In this document: positions 21,701-29,820 of the stretch, piece by piece
Numbering within the stretch: position 1 is the first letter of the stretch
How the letters are laid out: each line of letters opens with the position of its first letter
Assembly: GCA_019649035.1 (NCBI GenBank)
Contig: BMAT01008732.1
Coordinates: 2,276 to 34,448, forward strand
Source: Elysia marginata
Taxonomy: Eukaryota > Mollusca > Gastropoda > Plakobranchidae
Direction: 5' to 3'
DNA length: 32,173 nt
The notes under the pieces: generated by a model
What the model saw: the letters and a program-made list of their open reading frames with translations, nothing else
What the model was told of the DNA's origin: nothing
The model's database searches: none
Program-made: the position numbers and the translations under genes

Positions 21701-21843
21701 CTAACCTGCCCGTTGGAGACACTCAAAAGACAGCAGAAAATGCTCAGTGATAATAAGTGATATCCATACCGAGAAGCCGTCAGTGCATGATAAAACCTTG
21801 TCTGATATGAAGATATCCCGCATATCTGGACATTGATAGCCAT
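3525..21843 (-). CDS. DUR3-like urea transporter (sodium:solute symporter family), 13 exons, complete
   Basis: Predicted plasma-membrane symporter for urea; family members couple urea uptake to protons or sodium. Exons in transcript order: 21843-21650, 21209-20963, 18572-18456, 16647-16476, 15488-15305, 11033-10759, 7903-7738, 7290-7075, 6551-6319, 5947-5766, 5480-5337, 4898-4758, 3701-3525. They total 2448 bp, 815 residues, all introns GT-AG and all phases compatible. Family signatures I recognise: WPGDLLQSATVA (134-145), GSFWYST (152-158), the KTFLQVIYARFG region (182-193), FGSYSFVGGLGSTF (243-256), ITFCDQASWQ (329-338), and the SSGSGEVMAVSS to YDIYQTHINPF segment (427-451). Plant DUR3 is about 690 residues; the extra length here lies in an N-terminal extension and the loop at 452-536. 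About 15 membrane segments are visible. Identity to the DUR3 branch of SSS is confident; urea as substrate and the coupling ion are inferred from family. Confidence 0.93.
3702..4757 (-). other. Intron 12
   Basis: The donor CAG|GTGTGT lies at 4757 and the acceptor GTGTAG ends at 3702. Its upstream part is occupied by a SINE (about 4400-4702); the rest shows nothing recognisable. Confidence 0.8.
4400..4702 (-). mobile_element. tRNA-derived SINE in intron 12
   Basis: On the minus strand a tRNA-like head runs from about 4700 to 4628. It has an A-box-like GTGGCTCAGT with GGTTAGCGCG and a B box GGTTCGAAC, resembling a Met-type tRNA with an altered anticodon. It is followed by a body with TTTATCCCCATTTTCTTC and GTAAAATAGGTACCTGGC, which I recognise as close to the conserved central (Nin-DC-like) domain of mollusc and deuterostome SINEs. 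The 3' end near 4400 is approximate and no clear target duplication was found. The head begins only about 60 bp into the intron from the exon 12 donor. Confidence 0.7.
4758..4898 (-). CDS. DUR3-like gene, exon 12 (residues 711-757)
   Basis: Encodes VFRTAKLVAYIGGAVS and a membrane segment at about 716-740, then EAQFEIWVVALQ, matching the SRGYFWFWAIVAI part of plant DUR3 before the last helix. The acceptor is CATTCAG and the donor CAG|GTGTGT, phase 0 at both ends. Confidence 0.92.
5337..5480 (-). CDS. DUR3-like gene, exon 11: cytosolic linker (residues 663-710)
   Basis: A wholly hydrophilic 48-residue linker rich in Lys, Asp and Glu (KARDIDNPLKPWSEKFKEDF and on), in the place of the EVDLDSTGKN...EELREEKLRR cytosolic region of plant DUR3. 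The acceptor is TTTCAG and the donor AAG|GTGAGT, phase 0 at both ends, so skipping it would keep frame. Confidence 0.9.
5766..5947 (-). CDS. DUR3-like gene, exon 10 (residues 602-662)
   Basis: Encodes GLSGIFGGITANLILASTYE, an extracellular loop with a possible N-glycosylation site (NTS, 631-633), and a membrane segment at about 636-659 ending FTHK. The acceptor is CTTGCAG and the donor AAG|GTAAAG, phase 0. Confidence 0.92.
6319..6551 (-). CDS. DUR3-like gene, exon 9 (residues 524-602)
   Basis: Begins CELHGDYRAYLDSL, which completes the Cys/His loop, then membrane segments at about 544-566 (CILWVTIFLIPLGLATLV) and 568-591 (NYVMMVGFILTTPSFPPALL). It ends WTKTSGIGVTV, matching the WSKANAFGAILG position of plant DUR3. 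The acceptor is GTTTAG and the donor TGTAG|GTGAGT, phase 1. Confidence 0.93.
7075..7290 (-). CDS. DUR3-like gene, exon 8: cysteine-rich loop (residues 452-524)
   Basis: This exon is almost entirely a hydrophilic loop between two membrane segments. It contains CVLC (461-464), then about 27 polar residues, ECCQC (491-495) and CAEC (501-504), followed by a charged helix-like stretch ending LNKQRIY. The next exon starts with CELH (525-528). The pattern looks like a two-site zinc-binding module (inference). Plant and fungal DUR3 lack such an insertion as far as I recall. The acceptor is ATTCCAG and the donor TATAT|GTAAGG, phase 2. Confidence 0.88.
7738..7903 (-). CDS. DUR3-like gene, exon 7 (residues 397-452)
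   Basis: Encodes membrane segment GSYLVLTMLIMAVMSSGSGE followed by VMAVSSIIVYDIYQTHINPF. This corresponds to the plant MAVTSAGSSELIAVSS...YDIYRTYINP stretch, the most conserved part of DUR3 and the helix whose Ser/Thr residues form the sodium site in SSS proteins. The acceptor has a long poly-T tract ending CCTTTCCAG; the donor is TTCAG|GTGAGC, phase 2. Confidence 0.95.
8260..10150 (-). mobile_element. 5'-truncated, inactive non-LTR retrotransposon (LINE) in intron 6
   Basis: The minus strand shows, in order: an upstream linker (GDTNLIQNHTR, QYTRWAENLKKILNRP), the fingers and palm region (NLLSVPGKIFCRVMLYRIKS, REKQAGFREGRSCTDQLF), the catalytic box FADDIALLSHS (FADD codons at 9074-9063), the thumb-side EFKYLGSYLNADEDTN block (near 8870), and the C-terminal RPRGTWRRTVTVDD ... 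SQRH block ending near 8290. Several frameshifts and in-frame stops interrupt it, and no endonuclease domain is seen, so it is a dead 5'-truncated copy. The 3' end merges into an A/T-rich tail. Clade not resolved (RTE-like or similar). Confidence 0.88.
10255..10306. repeat. 52-bp direct repeat, copy 1 (intron 6)
   Basis: Runs from TTCAAGAGAAAGAAATAAAT through ATATGCTTTTATAAC to CTTTTTC. It matches 11164-11215 at 49 of 52 positions in the same orientation. Together the copies bracket exon 6 and its minisatellite. Confidence 0.9.
10441..10789. repeat. About 39-bp minisatellite, ~9 units, derived from the exon 6 / intron 6 junction
   Basis: Unit starts on the plus strand are near 10441, 10478, 10517, 10556, 10594, 10633, 10672, 10709 and 10749. 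The shared core is GAAAACCCACCT, two variable bases, ATCAATAT, then a TCC..GTTCCAGTTC-like end. The unit at 10749-10789 is the real one: it holds the last coding bases of exon 6 and the splice donor. The others lie in intron 6 and diverge. On the gene strand several units keep a donor-like AG|GTGGGT, and the unit near 10556 has AG|GTAAGT. The first unit or two upstream of 10441 may extend the array but are too eroded to count. Confidence 0.85.
10759..11033 (-). CDS. DUR3-like gene, exon 6 (residues 305-397)
   Basis: Longest exon, 275 bp. Encodes SYLTFWSKGAIIW and ITFCDQASWQSRIAAKP (a region typical of DUR3, where plants have FVDNGYW), then a membrane segment at about 348-376. The acceptor is TTCCCAG|G and the donor TCAG|GTGGGT, phase 1. 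The last coding bases (ELDLGDIDS) and the donor are also the first unit of the repeat array that continues into intron 6. Confidence 0.93.
11164..11215. repeat. 52-bp direct repeat, copy 2 (intron 5)
   Basis: Second copy of the repeat at 10255-10306, three mismatches, 909 bp away, on the other side of exon 6. The sequences immediately outside the two copies do not obviously match. Confidence 0.9.
11805..12115 (+). repeat. Purine-rich (A/G) low-complexity tract
   Basis: About 310 bases dominated by GGA, GAA and AGG words on the plus strand. Its pyrimidine-rich complement gives a long stop-free frame of Leu, Phe, Ser and Pro that has no family features, so it is composition, not a gene. Confidence 0.65.
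14385..14443. repeat. Two-copy tandem repeat, ~30 bp
   Basis: Units AATGAAAATCACATATGCCA... (14385-14414) and AATGAAAATCATATGTAGCG... (14415-14443), both ending ACGT or GGACGT. Lies in intron 5. Confidence 0.7.
15305..15488 (-). CDS. DUR3-like gene, exon 5 (residues 244-305)
   Basis: Encodes SYSFVGGLGSTFYVSYFNAA and a membrane segment (about 255-279), then an extracellular loop with one Cys (295) that ends NEER. The acceptor is CTTACAG. The donor is AAAG|GTTAGG, a weak match to consensus, but it is the one that restores frame with exon 6. An earlier GTCAGC after YAK has the wrong phase. If intron 5 is retained, the frame reads on for 12 codons and stops at 15271. Confidence 0.85.
15489..16475 (-). 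other. Intron 4
   Basis: 987 bp, donor GTGAGT. It holds two pyrimidine-rich stretches (about 15630-15860 and 16195-16370 on the plus strand) and a cluster of CTAGAT/TAGATCTA words at about 15980-16050. No coding remnants. Confidence 0.75.
16476..16647 (-). CDS. DUR3-like gene, exon 4 (residues 187-244)
   Basis: Begins VIYARFGRGPHLVF, the family's short amphipathic helix, followed by a membrane segment at about 197-222 and the start of the next at 233. The acceptor is CCTCCCAG and the donor TTTG|GTGAGT, phase 1; the split Gly 244 is completed by exon 5. Confidence 0.93.
17066..17360 (+). mobile_element. Probable tRNA-derived SINE in intron 3
   Basis: A tRNA-like head at about 17066-17124 has an A-box-like TGGTCTACTGG and a B box GGTTCGAGC. 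It is followed by a body ending in GATTAAATGCTATACAAACG, close to the TAAGTGCTATA(C/T)AAA tails common in invertebrate SINEs. The head differs from the SINE in intron 12. Boundaries approximate; no target duplication identified. Confidence 0.5.
17940..18105 (+). repeat. Pyrimidine-rich (C/T) tract
   Basis: Nearly uninterrupted C/T on the plus strand for about 165 bases (CCCTCCCTCCTC, CTTCTCCTTTTC and similar). Stop-free frames across it on both strands are artefacts of composition. Confidence 0.75.
18153..18220. repeat. Two-copy 34-bp tandem duplication
   Basis: ATACCAAGCAACACGTTAAT... at 18153-18186 and ATACCAAGCAACTCGCTGAT... at 18187-18220 agree at 30 of 34 positions; in intron 3. Confidence 0.85.
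18456..18572 (-). CDS. DUR3-like gene, exon 3 (residues 148-186)
   Basis: Encodes NGIAGSFWYSTCC and the following membrane segment, then the cytosolic RAPGAKTFLQ turn, which matches the APxAHTFLE motif of DUR3 proteins. The acceptor is TTTCAG and the donor CAG|GTAAAC, phase 0 at both ends, 117 bp. Confidence 0.93.
18725..19830 (-). mobile_element. 3' fragment of a second, CR1/Rex-like LINE, inactive
   Basis: On the minus strand: a remnant of the APQGCVLSP motif (near 19720), then a catalytic box that reads YANN instead of F/YADD (near 19650-19640), then DGYKYLGLTIDSKLNWHAHI (near 19425-19370), an out-of-frame C-terminus including ARADRYGNSLVPS (near 19040-19000), and a 3' end with GGGACAATAAAGTTTTG at about 18755-18737 followed by TATCTTATCTTA. 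That ending resembles CR1/Rex-type elements of fish and invertebrates. Frameshifts and the lost Asp pair make it non-functional. The 5' limit is uncertain. Confidence 0.8.
20484..20685. mobile_element. MITE, possibly PIF/Harbinger-like, flanked by TTAA
   Basis: The left end AGCCTGTTTCACATGACGCG (20484-20503) pairs with the right end, whose reverse complement reads AGACCGTTCACATGGCGCG (20667-20685). TTAA stands on both outer sides (20480-20483 and 20686-20689). The inverted similarity continues inward to about 60 bp per arm (CCGGACCGGCTCC against GGAGCCGGTCCGG). No coding sequence. The GCCTGTTTCACATG end resembles PIF/Harbinger MITEs, whose target would be the TAA within TTAA; a TTAA-target family is the alternative. 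Confidence 0.75.
20556..20582. repeat. Central palindrome inside the MITE
   Basis: A near-perfect 27-base palindrome centred on GGAGCGCTCC and flanked by TTTCACA and TGTGAAA, repeating the CACATG word of the element's ends. Confidence 0.75.
20963..21209 (-). CDS. DUR3-like gene, exon 2 (residues 66-147)
   Basis: Carries membrane segment 1 (about 76-98, a Gly/Leu-rich run) and segment 2 (about 120-146). The second contains SLTAVTVASQLLWPGDLLQS, the region corresponding to the first broken helix of SSS transporters, where ions and substrate bind. The acceptor is TAG|C (21211-21210) and the donor AAA|GTAAGA, phase 0. Confidence 0.92.
21210..21649 (-). other. Intron 1
   Basis: 440 bp, donor GTAAGAG, acceptor ATCGCTAG. 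Nothing recognisable inside. Confidence 0.8.
21650..21843 (-). CDS. DUR3-like gene, exon 1 (residues 1-65)
   Basis: The start is the ATG at 21843-21841; it has A at -3 and G at +4, and an in-frame TAG lies upstream with no other ATG between. A TTG and an ACG codon precede it in frame but are less likely starts. The exon encodes a 75-residue extracellular or luminal-looking leader together with the start of exon 2: a hydrophobic stretch at about 29-44 (HLLSLSIFCCLLSV), a Cys at 51 and an N-glycosylation site NIT at 61-63. The donor is AG|GTAAGA, phase 2, and residue 65 (Ser) is split. The hydrophobic stretch could be a signal peptide or an extra membrane anchor. An additional non-coding 5' exon cannot be excluded. 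Confidence 0.8.
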
Positions 21844-23850
21844 CGTCAAGAAAATGGGAAATTGTTTTCTTTGCTTAATGTTTTGTAAGGTCTAGTATTT
21901 ATACCAAATCCAATTATGGACCCTTGAAGTTGCTAATCATTAAGTTAATATTCAAATGAACTGATAACGTCAAGATAAATTTACCACACAAAAATTAAGC
22001 TGTGTGCACATCGGTACACCGAAATCATTTCCACACGCTGATGGTTTGTCACAGATATCTACTAACTTTTTAGTCATCAGTAAAGGTATACGTCTCGAGA
22101 TTGCTTTGGAATCTGTAAAAGGTGACCAAATACTCATTTGAATTTTTGTGCAGCATAATACACTGTATAACAATTTTAAAGTTTTAACGTATTGGAACAA
22201 AAACGGTCCTATTTGCACCACTTCAGAATTTTTTTTCTAACGTTGCTATGTTGGTTGCTCCATGTTCTAAGAGTACTGTGTCACGCCCTCAAGCCACTGT
22301 ACATCACCAATTCTAGAAAAGCTTGCGGAAAAGTTAGGAGGTTTTCTCACTATAGGAAAAAACTAATTTTCATTTCTGCTCACTTTACTTTCCACAACCG
22401 GAAAACAAGCTATACCATCAAACTATGGTAGAGAAACACACGAATATCGAGGATGTTAAAGTGTGTTTGGGAATTCCAGATGGCACCTCTACTCCCTTTG
22501 TTTCAGTGGCGCTACCGAGCTAGTACTAGATGTAGTAATTTTTGGCAGGCCCCAAAAGGTCAAATTGTTACTGAACTAGATTAATGGAATGCATGAGCAA
22601 CGTTAGGTGTGTTTAGTGGTGATTATATAGCGCTTATAGGTGGTGAATGGACTAAAAAAAAGGGCAAACCTCCTCTCGTAACATACTTTGCTGGCCTAGC
22701 AAAATTATGCGCGTTTACCATACCCTGGCACAAGCAGATACGATAAAGTCGGGTAAATTAAAACAAAATAAGCTCTCAAAAAACACATAAATATTTCAGT
22801 GCTTCCAGATTACGAGTTTTGTTTCTATGAAACGGAAAATACTGTTTATTTTAACCCGGTAAAACACACACTGAATAATTTATATTATTTTTTGTCCTAA
22901 AAATGTGTTCTCTTTCCTTATACAAGCGTTTGGAAGTTGTTTAAATTTAAAGCTGCGCCAGTTATTAACTATTTAGAAGATGAAAAACAAAAACATCAAG
23001 GAAAAAAAAGAGCAGCAAAACAATGCAAGTCGAGAAATGGGGTTCAAAATAAAATTAGTGCGGGCGATTAATTGATTGCGTATTTGTCAGAACTAGTGAT
23101 GTACACTGCTCATTGGCTATGCCAGGAGCGTTCCCTTGTTCAGCGGTTAAAATAGTACAGTACATGCTATCTACAAGCCGTTGCGATTGCTTGTAATAGC
23201 ACCAATAATGTTGACTAAAGCGTTTATAAAACACCCAAAGCTATCGATAACAAGCCAGCTAACACGCCCTTACTTCTTTTACTTATCTACCTTGCTAATT
23301 CCCCCTTCATTTTAACTTTCGTGGGTACTGTTCTATTTCTAGGCTTCATGGATGTCCATGATACGGTCTGGAAAGACATGTGCATGTAGAAGTTCATGTA
23401 TCTAAGTGTCAACATTAGTTGATAATACATTTTTGCGAACCTGCGACAACCATAATTAGAGCATTTCAGTGACAGGAAAACGTTTGAAAACTTCAAGTGA
23501 CAAACGCAGCCTTAAAAATTATAGTACAGAAAAGATTATTGTAAAATTAACTATGTTTTTAATAACATTGATCTTGTTTCGTATTTTAACAAAAGGTTGA
23601 CTTTAAGGGAAAAATAGCAATGAGCAAATATTCAAAAGAGCAGTGTAAACAATATACTGAGCGTGTTATTGCAGCTCTAATAAGCGCATATTTAAGAAAT
23701 AATATTACTTTACTATCTTACAAATTTAACTCCTGAAGTCTACATTGCTGGACAGTGAGACAAAACTGACAGTAAAACAAGGCGTATAACTCTTCCATGC
23801 TCTAGAAACTTCGTCTATTATCTTTTAACGTTCAGGCTGTAGTATCTCCG
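21844..23850. other. Upstream intergenic DNA, no gene seen
   Basis: Contains the candidate promoter at its left end. Open frames are short and unsupported; no transposon ends or tRNA-like sequence recognised. Confidence 0.55.
21896..21903 (-). promoter_or_regulatory. Candidate TATA box of the DUR3-like gene
   Basis: On the minus strand the sequence reads GGTATAAATACTAG, a full TATAAATA match, 53 bp upstream of the start codon. Usual spacing would put transcription start near 21873, leaving a 5' UTR of about 30 nt. No initiator was tested; in AT-rich DNA this may be chance. Confidence 0.4.
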
Positions 23851-23874
23851 CTACTGCTGCTGCTGCTGCTGCTG

Positions 23875-23931
<57 letters not shown>

Positions 23932-23962
23932 TAACTACTACTACAACTACTATCACTACTAT

Positions 23963-24028
<66 letters not shown>

Positions 24029-24122
24029 AACAACTACTACAACTACTATTACTGCTACTGCAACTACTACTACTCCTACTAACAATAATAGTAGTAATAG
24101 TAAAAATAAAAATAATAATAAT
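23851..24122. repeat. Trinucleotide microsatellite (CTG, then ACT, then AAT)
   Basis: Starts with about seven CTG triplets, then ACT triplets in two long uninterrupted runs (about 18 and 22 units by eye) separated by short interruptions, and grades into AAT/AGT triplets. The stop-free minus-strand frame reads poly-Val with some Ala; it is a repeat artefact. Confidence 0.95.
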
Positions 24123-27100
24123 TGGTAATGAGTTTTCCGCCTGCGCCTCTGCATTTTACTTTTTATCTCTAAAATCAAATAGCATGTGTTGTTTTTTTTA
24201 ACTAAGTAGAAAAGTCCAGAAAGTCGTTTTTGGTCTGAGTTTTACTGTTGAGCACAGAAAGTTTTATATTCCGACCTAATACGACAGCCTACTTAGAACT
24301 AATAATAACAAGACACATTAAATTTCACAGTATTATTCCATTCGCAACGATAACAAAGGCCGACACAATAAAGTCGGTGCAACTTGGTAACCCTGAATAG
24401 TTGCCGTTGGTGAAATGGGTAAAAACATCGACACCGTAACTTGTTATCTCTATCACTCTCTCCCTCCTTGGCTAGCTGATGTGCCAGTAGCCCAGTATAC
24501 CAACATCACAAAGGTTAAACACTTGGCGGGCCAGTTCTGAGATAAGAAGGAAGGGGGGTGGGGGGTGGGAGGGGAGCGGACATTAGAACAAGTGGAAAGT
24601 GGAAACCGTTCTGCTTTTCAGGAGCAGAAGAAATACAACAAAGACGGTAGATCTAGGCCTAATTTACGCCAGAGGGTCTCTGAGAAAATACCGGACGGTA
24701 GATGTGGCATTCTTGACTTCATATCTTTCATTTCCGACATTTCGTTTTCCAAAGAGCCTGAATACATTCAGTGGATCAAGAAGATCAGTCCACAGCCGTT
24801 TATTTGCACAAAGAACAGGCAGAGAGACACAGAGAGAGAAATAAATAGATCTGACATATATAGGCTGGATAGTAAAACAGGACATCTGAGAAACTTTTTA
24901 TGTTGTGTTTTGAGAGTAGTAGCCACAATTATTGTAGAAAAAAGGTGAAAACTAACAAAAAAGCATTTTAGATGTCAAAAACAAAATCAGCTGTCTATGA
25001 AAACATTGATACTTGAAAAGCAATCTACCATTCAAAAAGTTTATGAAGTTTTAAAGAAAAAATTGACCCTCAAAGATTTCTAGATCTAGTTTTCTTCTTA
25101 GTTTTCCTCTAAACTTTTGAAGGACAGGTTCAAATTGAGCCTCTATTGCATCTTTATGTCTCTGCATTTAACGACAAAATTGTAAGCGAGAGTAAAAAAT
25201 TAGGACAATTCACGAAATACCTCATTTCACATCTATCTTCTAAGACTTATTTAATTTCTACATTTTCACATTTCTGAGATAAACTTATTAGAACTTAAAT
25301 ATCTCTAGACGGACGAAAACAATCTTTCTACCATACTCTTCAAATACATCGAAAGATATGATGCTTCAAATTATTATGAACGAGTCATAATAGTTTTTTG
25401 TGCCTTATAAACCATGTCTTCTTTTGTAAAGATATAGATTTCAATAATACCAGAGCTGTTTTCGCGTCAAATGAAATTCGAAAACTGGAGGAAAGAGAAC
25501 ATTTAATAAGAAAACCTTAAATCGGCACTGGGGGTCAGTACGCAATAGTTGAACTGGGTGTAGAAGATGTCCCATAGTCTCGATTTGCGTCCGTAACTAA
25601 CCTTTCGGTGACATTGCTAAGCTAATCTGTAGAACGCAAAACCAAACCTTGTTATCTTAAATTTTCGTTAAATTTGACAACGCTCTAAAAGTCACTACTT
25701 CTTGGATTTTAATTGATACGTAGATCTAGTCGCATGATACCCACTGCTAATGATCTACATAAAACCGGATAATAGTCGAATTACACTGAATCGTGCCGAT
25801 AATGAAACTTCTAGCTCAACTATTGAAGGCAGTGAATTACCGTGGCTCAAATCTACATTAACCACGTTCATATCGTAAACAGAAACTGACGCTTAGAGGC
25901 CAAAAGGAAAAAAAAACAACTAAAAAAACTCAATAGGGTTGTGTTGCAAACCCTCTCAAAGTGTTCATAGCTTAGATCTGACGAAACTGAGGTCTAAATG
26001 TAGTTTTGGATCTCTGTGTACATTAGGTGTAAAAAATACTTAGATAGAGCTTTCGTTATATTGTTATGTTCGTGTATAAGCTGACTTACACTTACAGTTG
26101 GCTTTCCCCGTTTTATTTTTATGTTCCAGAGCTCTGCATATTAAGTGTAAGCTTTTGCGTTCCATTTTATTTAATTCCATACATAAAAACTTTAATAAGC
26201 GAAAACTCACTTGTATGCTCTAAAACGGGAATTTGCAAGAACAGATGCACCAAAAAAAGTTTGTAAATTTTATTGTTTTGCCAGCGCACCTTTCTAAAAC
26301 ACGCTGGAAAAAATGCCCCATTGAACATTATTTTTATCTAGCTTTCAGTTTTACAATGGCTAGCATTTGATCGAATTTAGTTCTAGCCGATTACACCGAT
26401 TCAGACTTTCTTTAACGAAAAGGAGCTCTCCAACTCCAAGACCTCAAATGAATTTAAAGTATGCCATAGTAAATTTTTAAGGGCTGGTGTCTTTAAAAGA
26501 TAATTGTCTTTTTGAAGCTCTGAGCTATCTTACATTAAAGGACAAGATGCTGACAGTTTAGACGTCGTCAAAGATTTCAAAATTTAATTTGAATTACGTT
26601 TTCATTGGTCTATTTTAAAACATAATGCTACTTTGTTTCTGCTGGTGCATGAGCCGTATTTTATGTCCAAGTCTTTTTTTAACCAACACCATATTATACA
26701 TATCGTCAAGATTGTCATGTCTCATAATGTAATTATACAAAATATTGACCCTATTCACCCTCCATCGATTATTCTCCATTCGCCCTATCTGTGAAGTAAA
26801 GAATTAAAAGTGTCAAGACTCTTGATTTCAGTCTTTCCCACTCTGTGACAGCAAAGGAGATAAAAACCAATACTTCTTTACCAGCTGAAGAGGCTTATAC
26901 CAAGAACCTCCTCTTAAACTCTTTCCCCATTTTTAGCATTAAAAAACAACAAGATTTCACTAGCTGATGTAGACGGATATTGAAAGGCTAAAACGGATCT
27001 TGATAGAGTAAGTACAAGATCATTGATAACTGAAACGTTTTTTCATCACCGCTATGTAAGGAGAAACCCTTAAAAATTTGCTAGGTCTACAGACATTTCA

Positions 27101-29210
27101 ACATTATAAATTTATAAGTACAAACAACTCAAGTCTTTTTGAACATAAAATCAATAGCCTATTCTAATAAAAACATTGAGACAAGAGCTAGAATTGTAGA
27201 ACTGTAAGAATATAGGTTGAGTTGAGAGACGAAAATTAAAGGAAAGTGATGACATTACATCTCTTCAATAACTAATGAAGAAAGATTTAAATGTTTATAC
27301 TAAGAGCTGGCTAAGCGCTCTTGTGAAAAAAAAAACATCGAGTGTTATAATTACAGGCAGTTAATTAAAATTCCTGATAGCAAAATGGAAAATCCTAAGA
27401 ACTCTTTTCGAGATAAAAAAATCTTTTTTATTTATTTTAAGTAATAATGGTGTGTGATAATGCTATGGGTTTCTTATTATGGATTTAAAATGTTTGTCGT
27501 AATTAAATTTTGCAAATACTTTAAATGAAACTGTAATAAAAACAAAATATCGCAATTACTGGTAAAATTAAGATATTTCTTTTAGGGCAAATGACAGGTG
27601 GTTTACTAGCACTTCAGAAAATATTGAACAGGAGAAAACTATTATTTGAAACCTGAACGCGTATGAACGCTGTCCGTAGTTTGCATGAATTTGAGCAGTC
27701 ATAGTAGAGACACGCAATAAGCATTGATATATATTCAAGAAAAAAAAAGAGCTCAGACTATCATAAAAAAATCACACCGCGGCAAAAAAAAACAAACAAA
27801 AAAACAACAAATGCAGTCTTTATCTGTATTAGGCACTAATAGCAGTTCCCTGCCTCACATCTGGAAGTGAAGATCTGAGACCAGCATGTGTCGTGGAGCT
27901 CAATCGCCATAAGGGCGTTATAAAAGCAAATACACATTATTAAAAGCGCACAAACATGTCACCTAAATCATAATAAATCAAAATTTATGCAACTCAAATA
28001 ATTATACTGTCTAACGAGAGAGCTGTAAAATCTACCTTCAGATTTTTTCTTAGTATAATACAAAATGAAAATGTGACACGGTGACACGGAGCTTTCCTTC
28101 AATTATTCCATAAAAAAATAAGAATTAGTTAATGCATCAGTGCACATCAGAAGGTAGCGAAGTTTGCGTTTAGCTTCACACTTCTTCATTAGCAATAGAT
28201 ATCTAAGACTCGTTTACAACGACAGACATAATTGAATTCTGGACGATGTGTCTATTAAACCTGGCAAATTCTGAAAGAGGACAAGTTTAAAATGTTAACA
28301 GCTATTACGCGGTCTAACAAAAGAAACTTTTAAAAATGTCCTTTTCGTGATATCCACAAAAACCTAAACAACAACGTAAAACAATGTAACGTGTTATTGT
28401 TATGTAATAAATTTACCGGCGGAAGTAAACTGATTACTGGCTGTGTCTTCATCTTTAAAAATTCATTGCGTATTGGAGTCTTTTAAAACTTCGAAGAAGC
28501 TCTGAAGAGCATGGTTAAGTTTGCGTGGCCCTTTTTTTTGTAGATATCCCATTGAACTGACCTGTGTGAAAGGTTAGAATTTCCGGACACACACTGATAT
28601 GCCAAAAATTTTAAAACTGATCCTGCATCTTTGGGCATACTTCTGTGTTTGAAATGTAACCTAGCAATAACGTACAGCTTGTTTTCTCTGATTACACCAC
28701 CAATAGGCTCATGCGTGGTAACATTACAATTTGTGCTGATTTTAACATGTTCTTAGCTGACGAATGGGCAAAAAACTTTCTGGATTAAGTAACCTCCCTT
28801 GGTCTTACGCATTAACCTTCTCTTTCATCTTTTAGTAGTTATATTGACTGTGCCGTTGGTGAAGCCTGTAACAGTGCTAGAGGAACTTAGGTTAGAAAGT
28901 TAATGATAACATCTAAAAATAATTGATCCAGGTGGCCTGTTCAAATGTCAATACTGTTGCGATGGCAAAATAGGTGATGAGTAACACGATTACACGAAGA
29001 TATAATAGCATGAAAGACAATAGGGACTGTAACAAACGAAATAGATGAAAGATACAAAAAGACAAGGGCGTGAAGAAGTTTAGAGATAAGGAAACAGTGA
29101 GAAAGAGAAACATACTTATAGAGTGAGAAACAAATAGAAAAGGGGAGAGAGACAGAAGAGATAAGGGAATTGAATAGAAATATAGTTACAGAACCATGGA
29201 AATGCCCAAA
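24123..29210. other. Intergenic DNA, mostly featureless
   Basis: About 5 kb without a credible gene. The only features noted are the G-quadruplex motif at 24553, TAGATCTA words, and at 27840-27960 a stretch (CGCCATAAGGGCGTTATAAA and neighbours) that resembles fragments of dispersed invertebrate repeats but is too short to classify. Confidence 0.5.
24553..24574 (+). other. G-quadruplex motif with single-base loops
   Basis: Four G-runs of 6, 6, 3 and 4 separated by single bases T, T and A on the plus strand. Short loops of this kind are the most stable class. No gene nearby gives it a role. Confidence 0.75.
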
Positions 29211-29214
29211 ACAA

Positions 29215-29237
29215 GAAAGAGAGAGAGATAAGAGTGA

Positions 29238-29310
<73 letters not shown>
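29215..29310 (+). repeat. (GA)n microsatellite within a purine-rich tract
   Basis: About 38 nearly pure bases of alternating AG at 29241-29280 and further AG runs with AAAG interruptions to 29310. The wider purine-rich zone begins near 29020. Confidence 0.95.
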
Positions 29311-29820
29311 TATTTGACATTTCAACGGCAAAATTTACTAGTAAAAAATATGTCTACCGTTGTGAAAACAATTACTAGTGGTCAATTAATGCCTTGGTCT
29401 TAATGTACCGATATTATTATAACCGGGTGTTTCATTATTTTGTGGTATTCTCAATGACAAAGTACTTGTGTAGATCGATCAGCTAAACAATGAAATTGAT
29501 ACAGTACCAACCAGTTACCCATTCATCTCTGAAGAAATAACCTAATCAGATAAAGTTCATGACACGCCTGTGAAATTTTCATTTCGTATCACTCTTTTTT
29601 AGTAAGTGTTTCTTAATGCATCGTTGAGATAATGTTTTGGGAGTTAACGTGTTACCTCTTTTCAAGCTTAATTGAAACTCAGAAATAAAAGAACTTTTTA
29701 ACCTCTAACACAAACCTATTACTTATCTGAATAAACATTCTATCTTTCAACTTTTAAAAAAGCAAATATTTTTTAATTAATTATCCTGACAGTCGGGACA
29801 AAATCATTAGAATAGATATA

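Noticed and set aside
23825..24178. 117-codon open frame on the minus strand, mostly valine
   Set aside because: Direct translation of the ACT microsatellite.
24565..24948. 127-codon open frame on the plus strand
   Set aside because: Starts at GTG inside the G-rich motif, has no ATG start, no domain and no splice partners; overlapping frames on both strands are similarly open.
29170..29403. Open frames across the GA repeat (Glu/Arg on plus, Leu/Ser on minus)
   Set aside because: Artefacts of the dinucleotide repeat.
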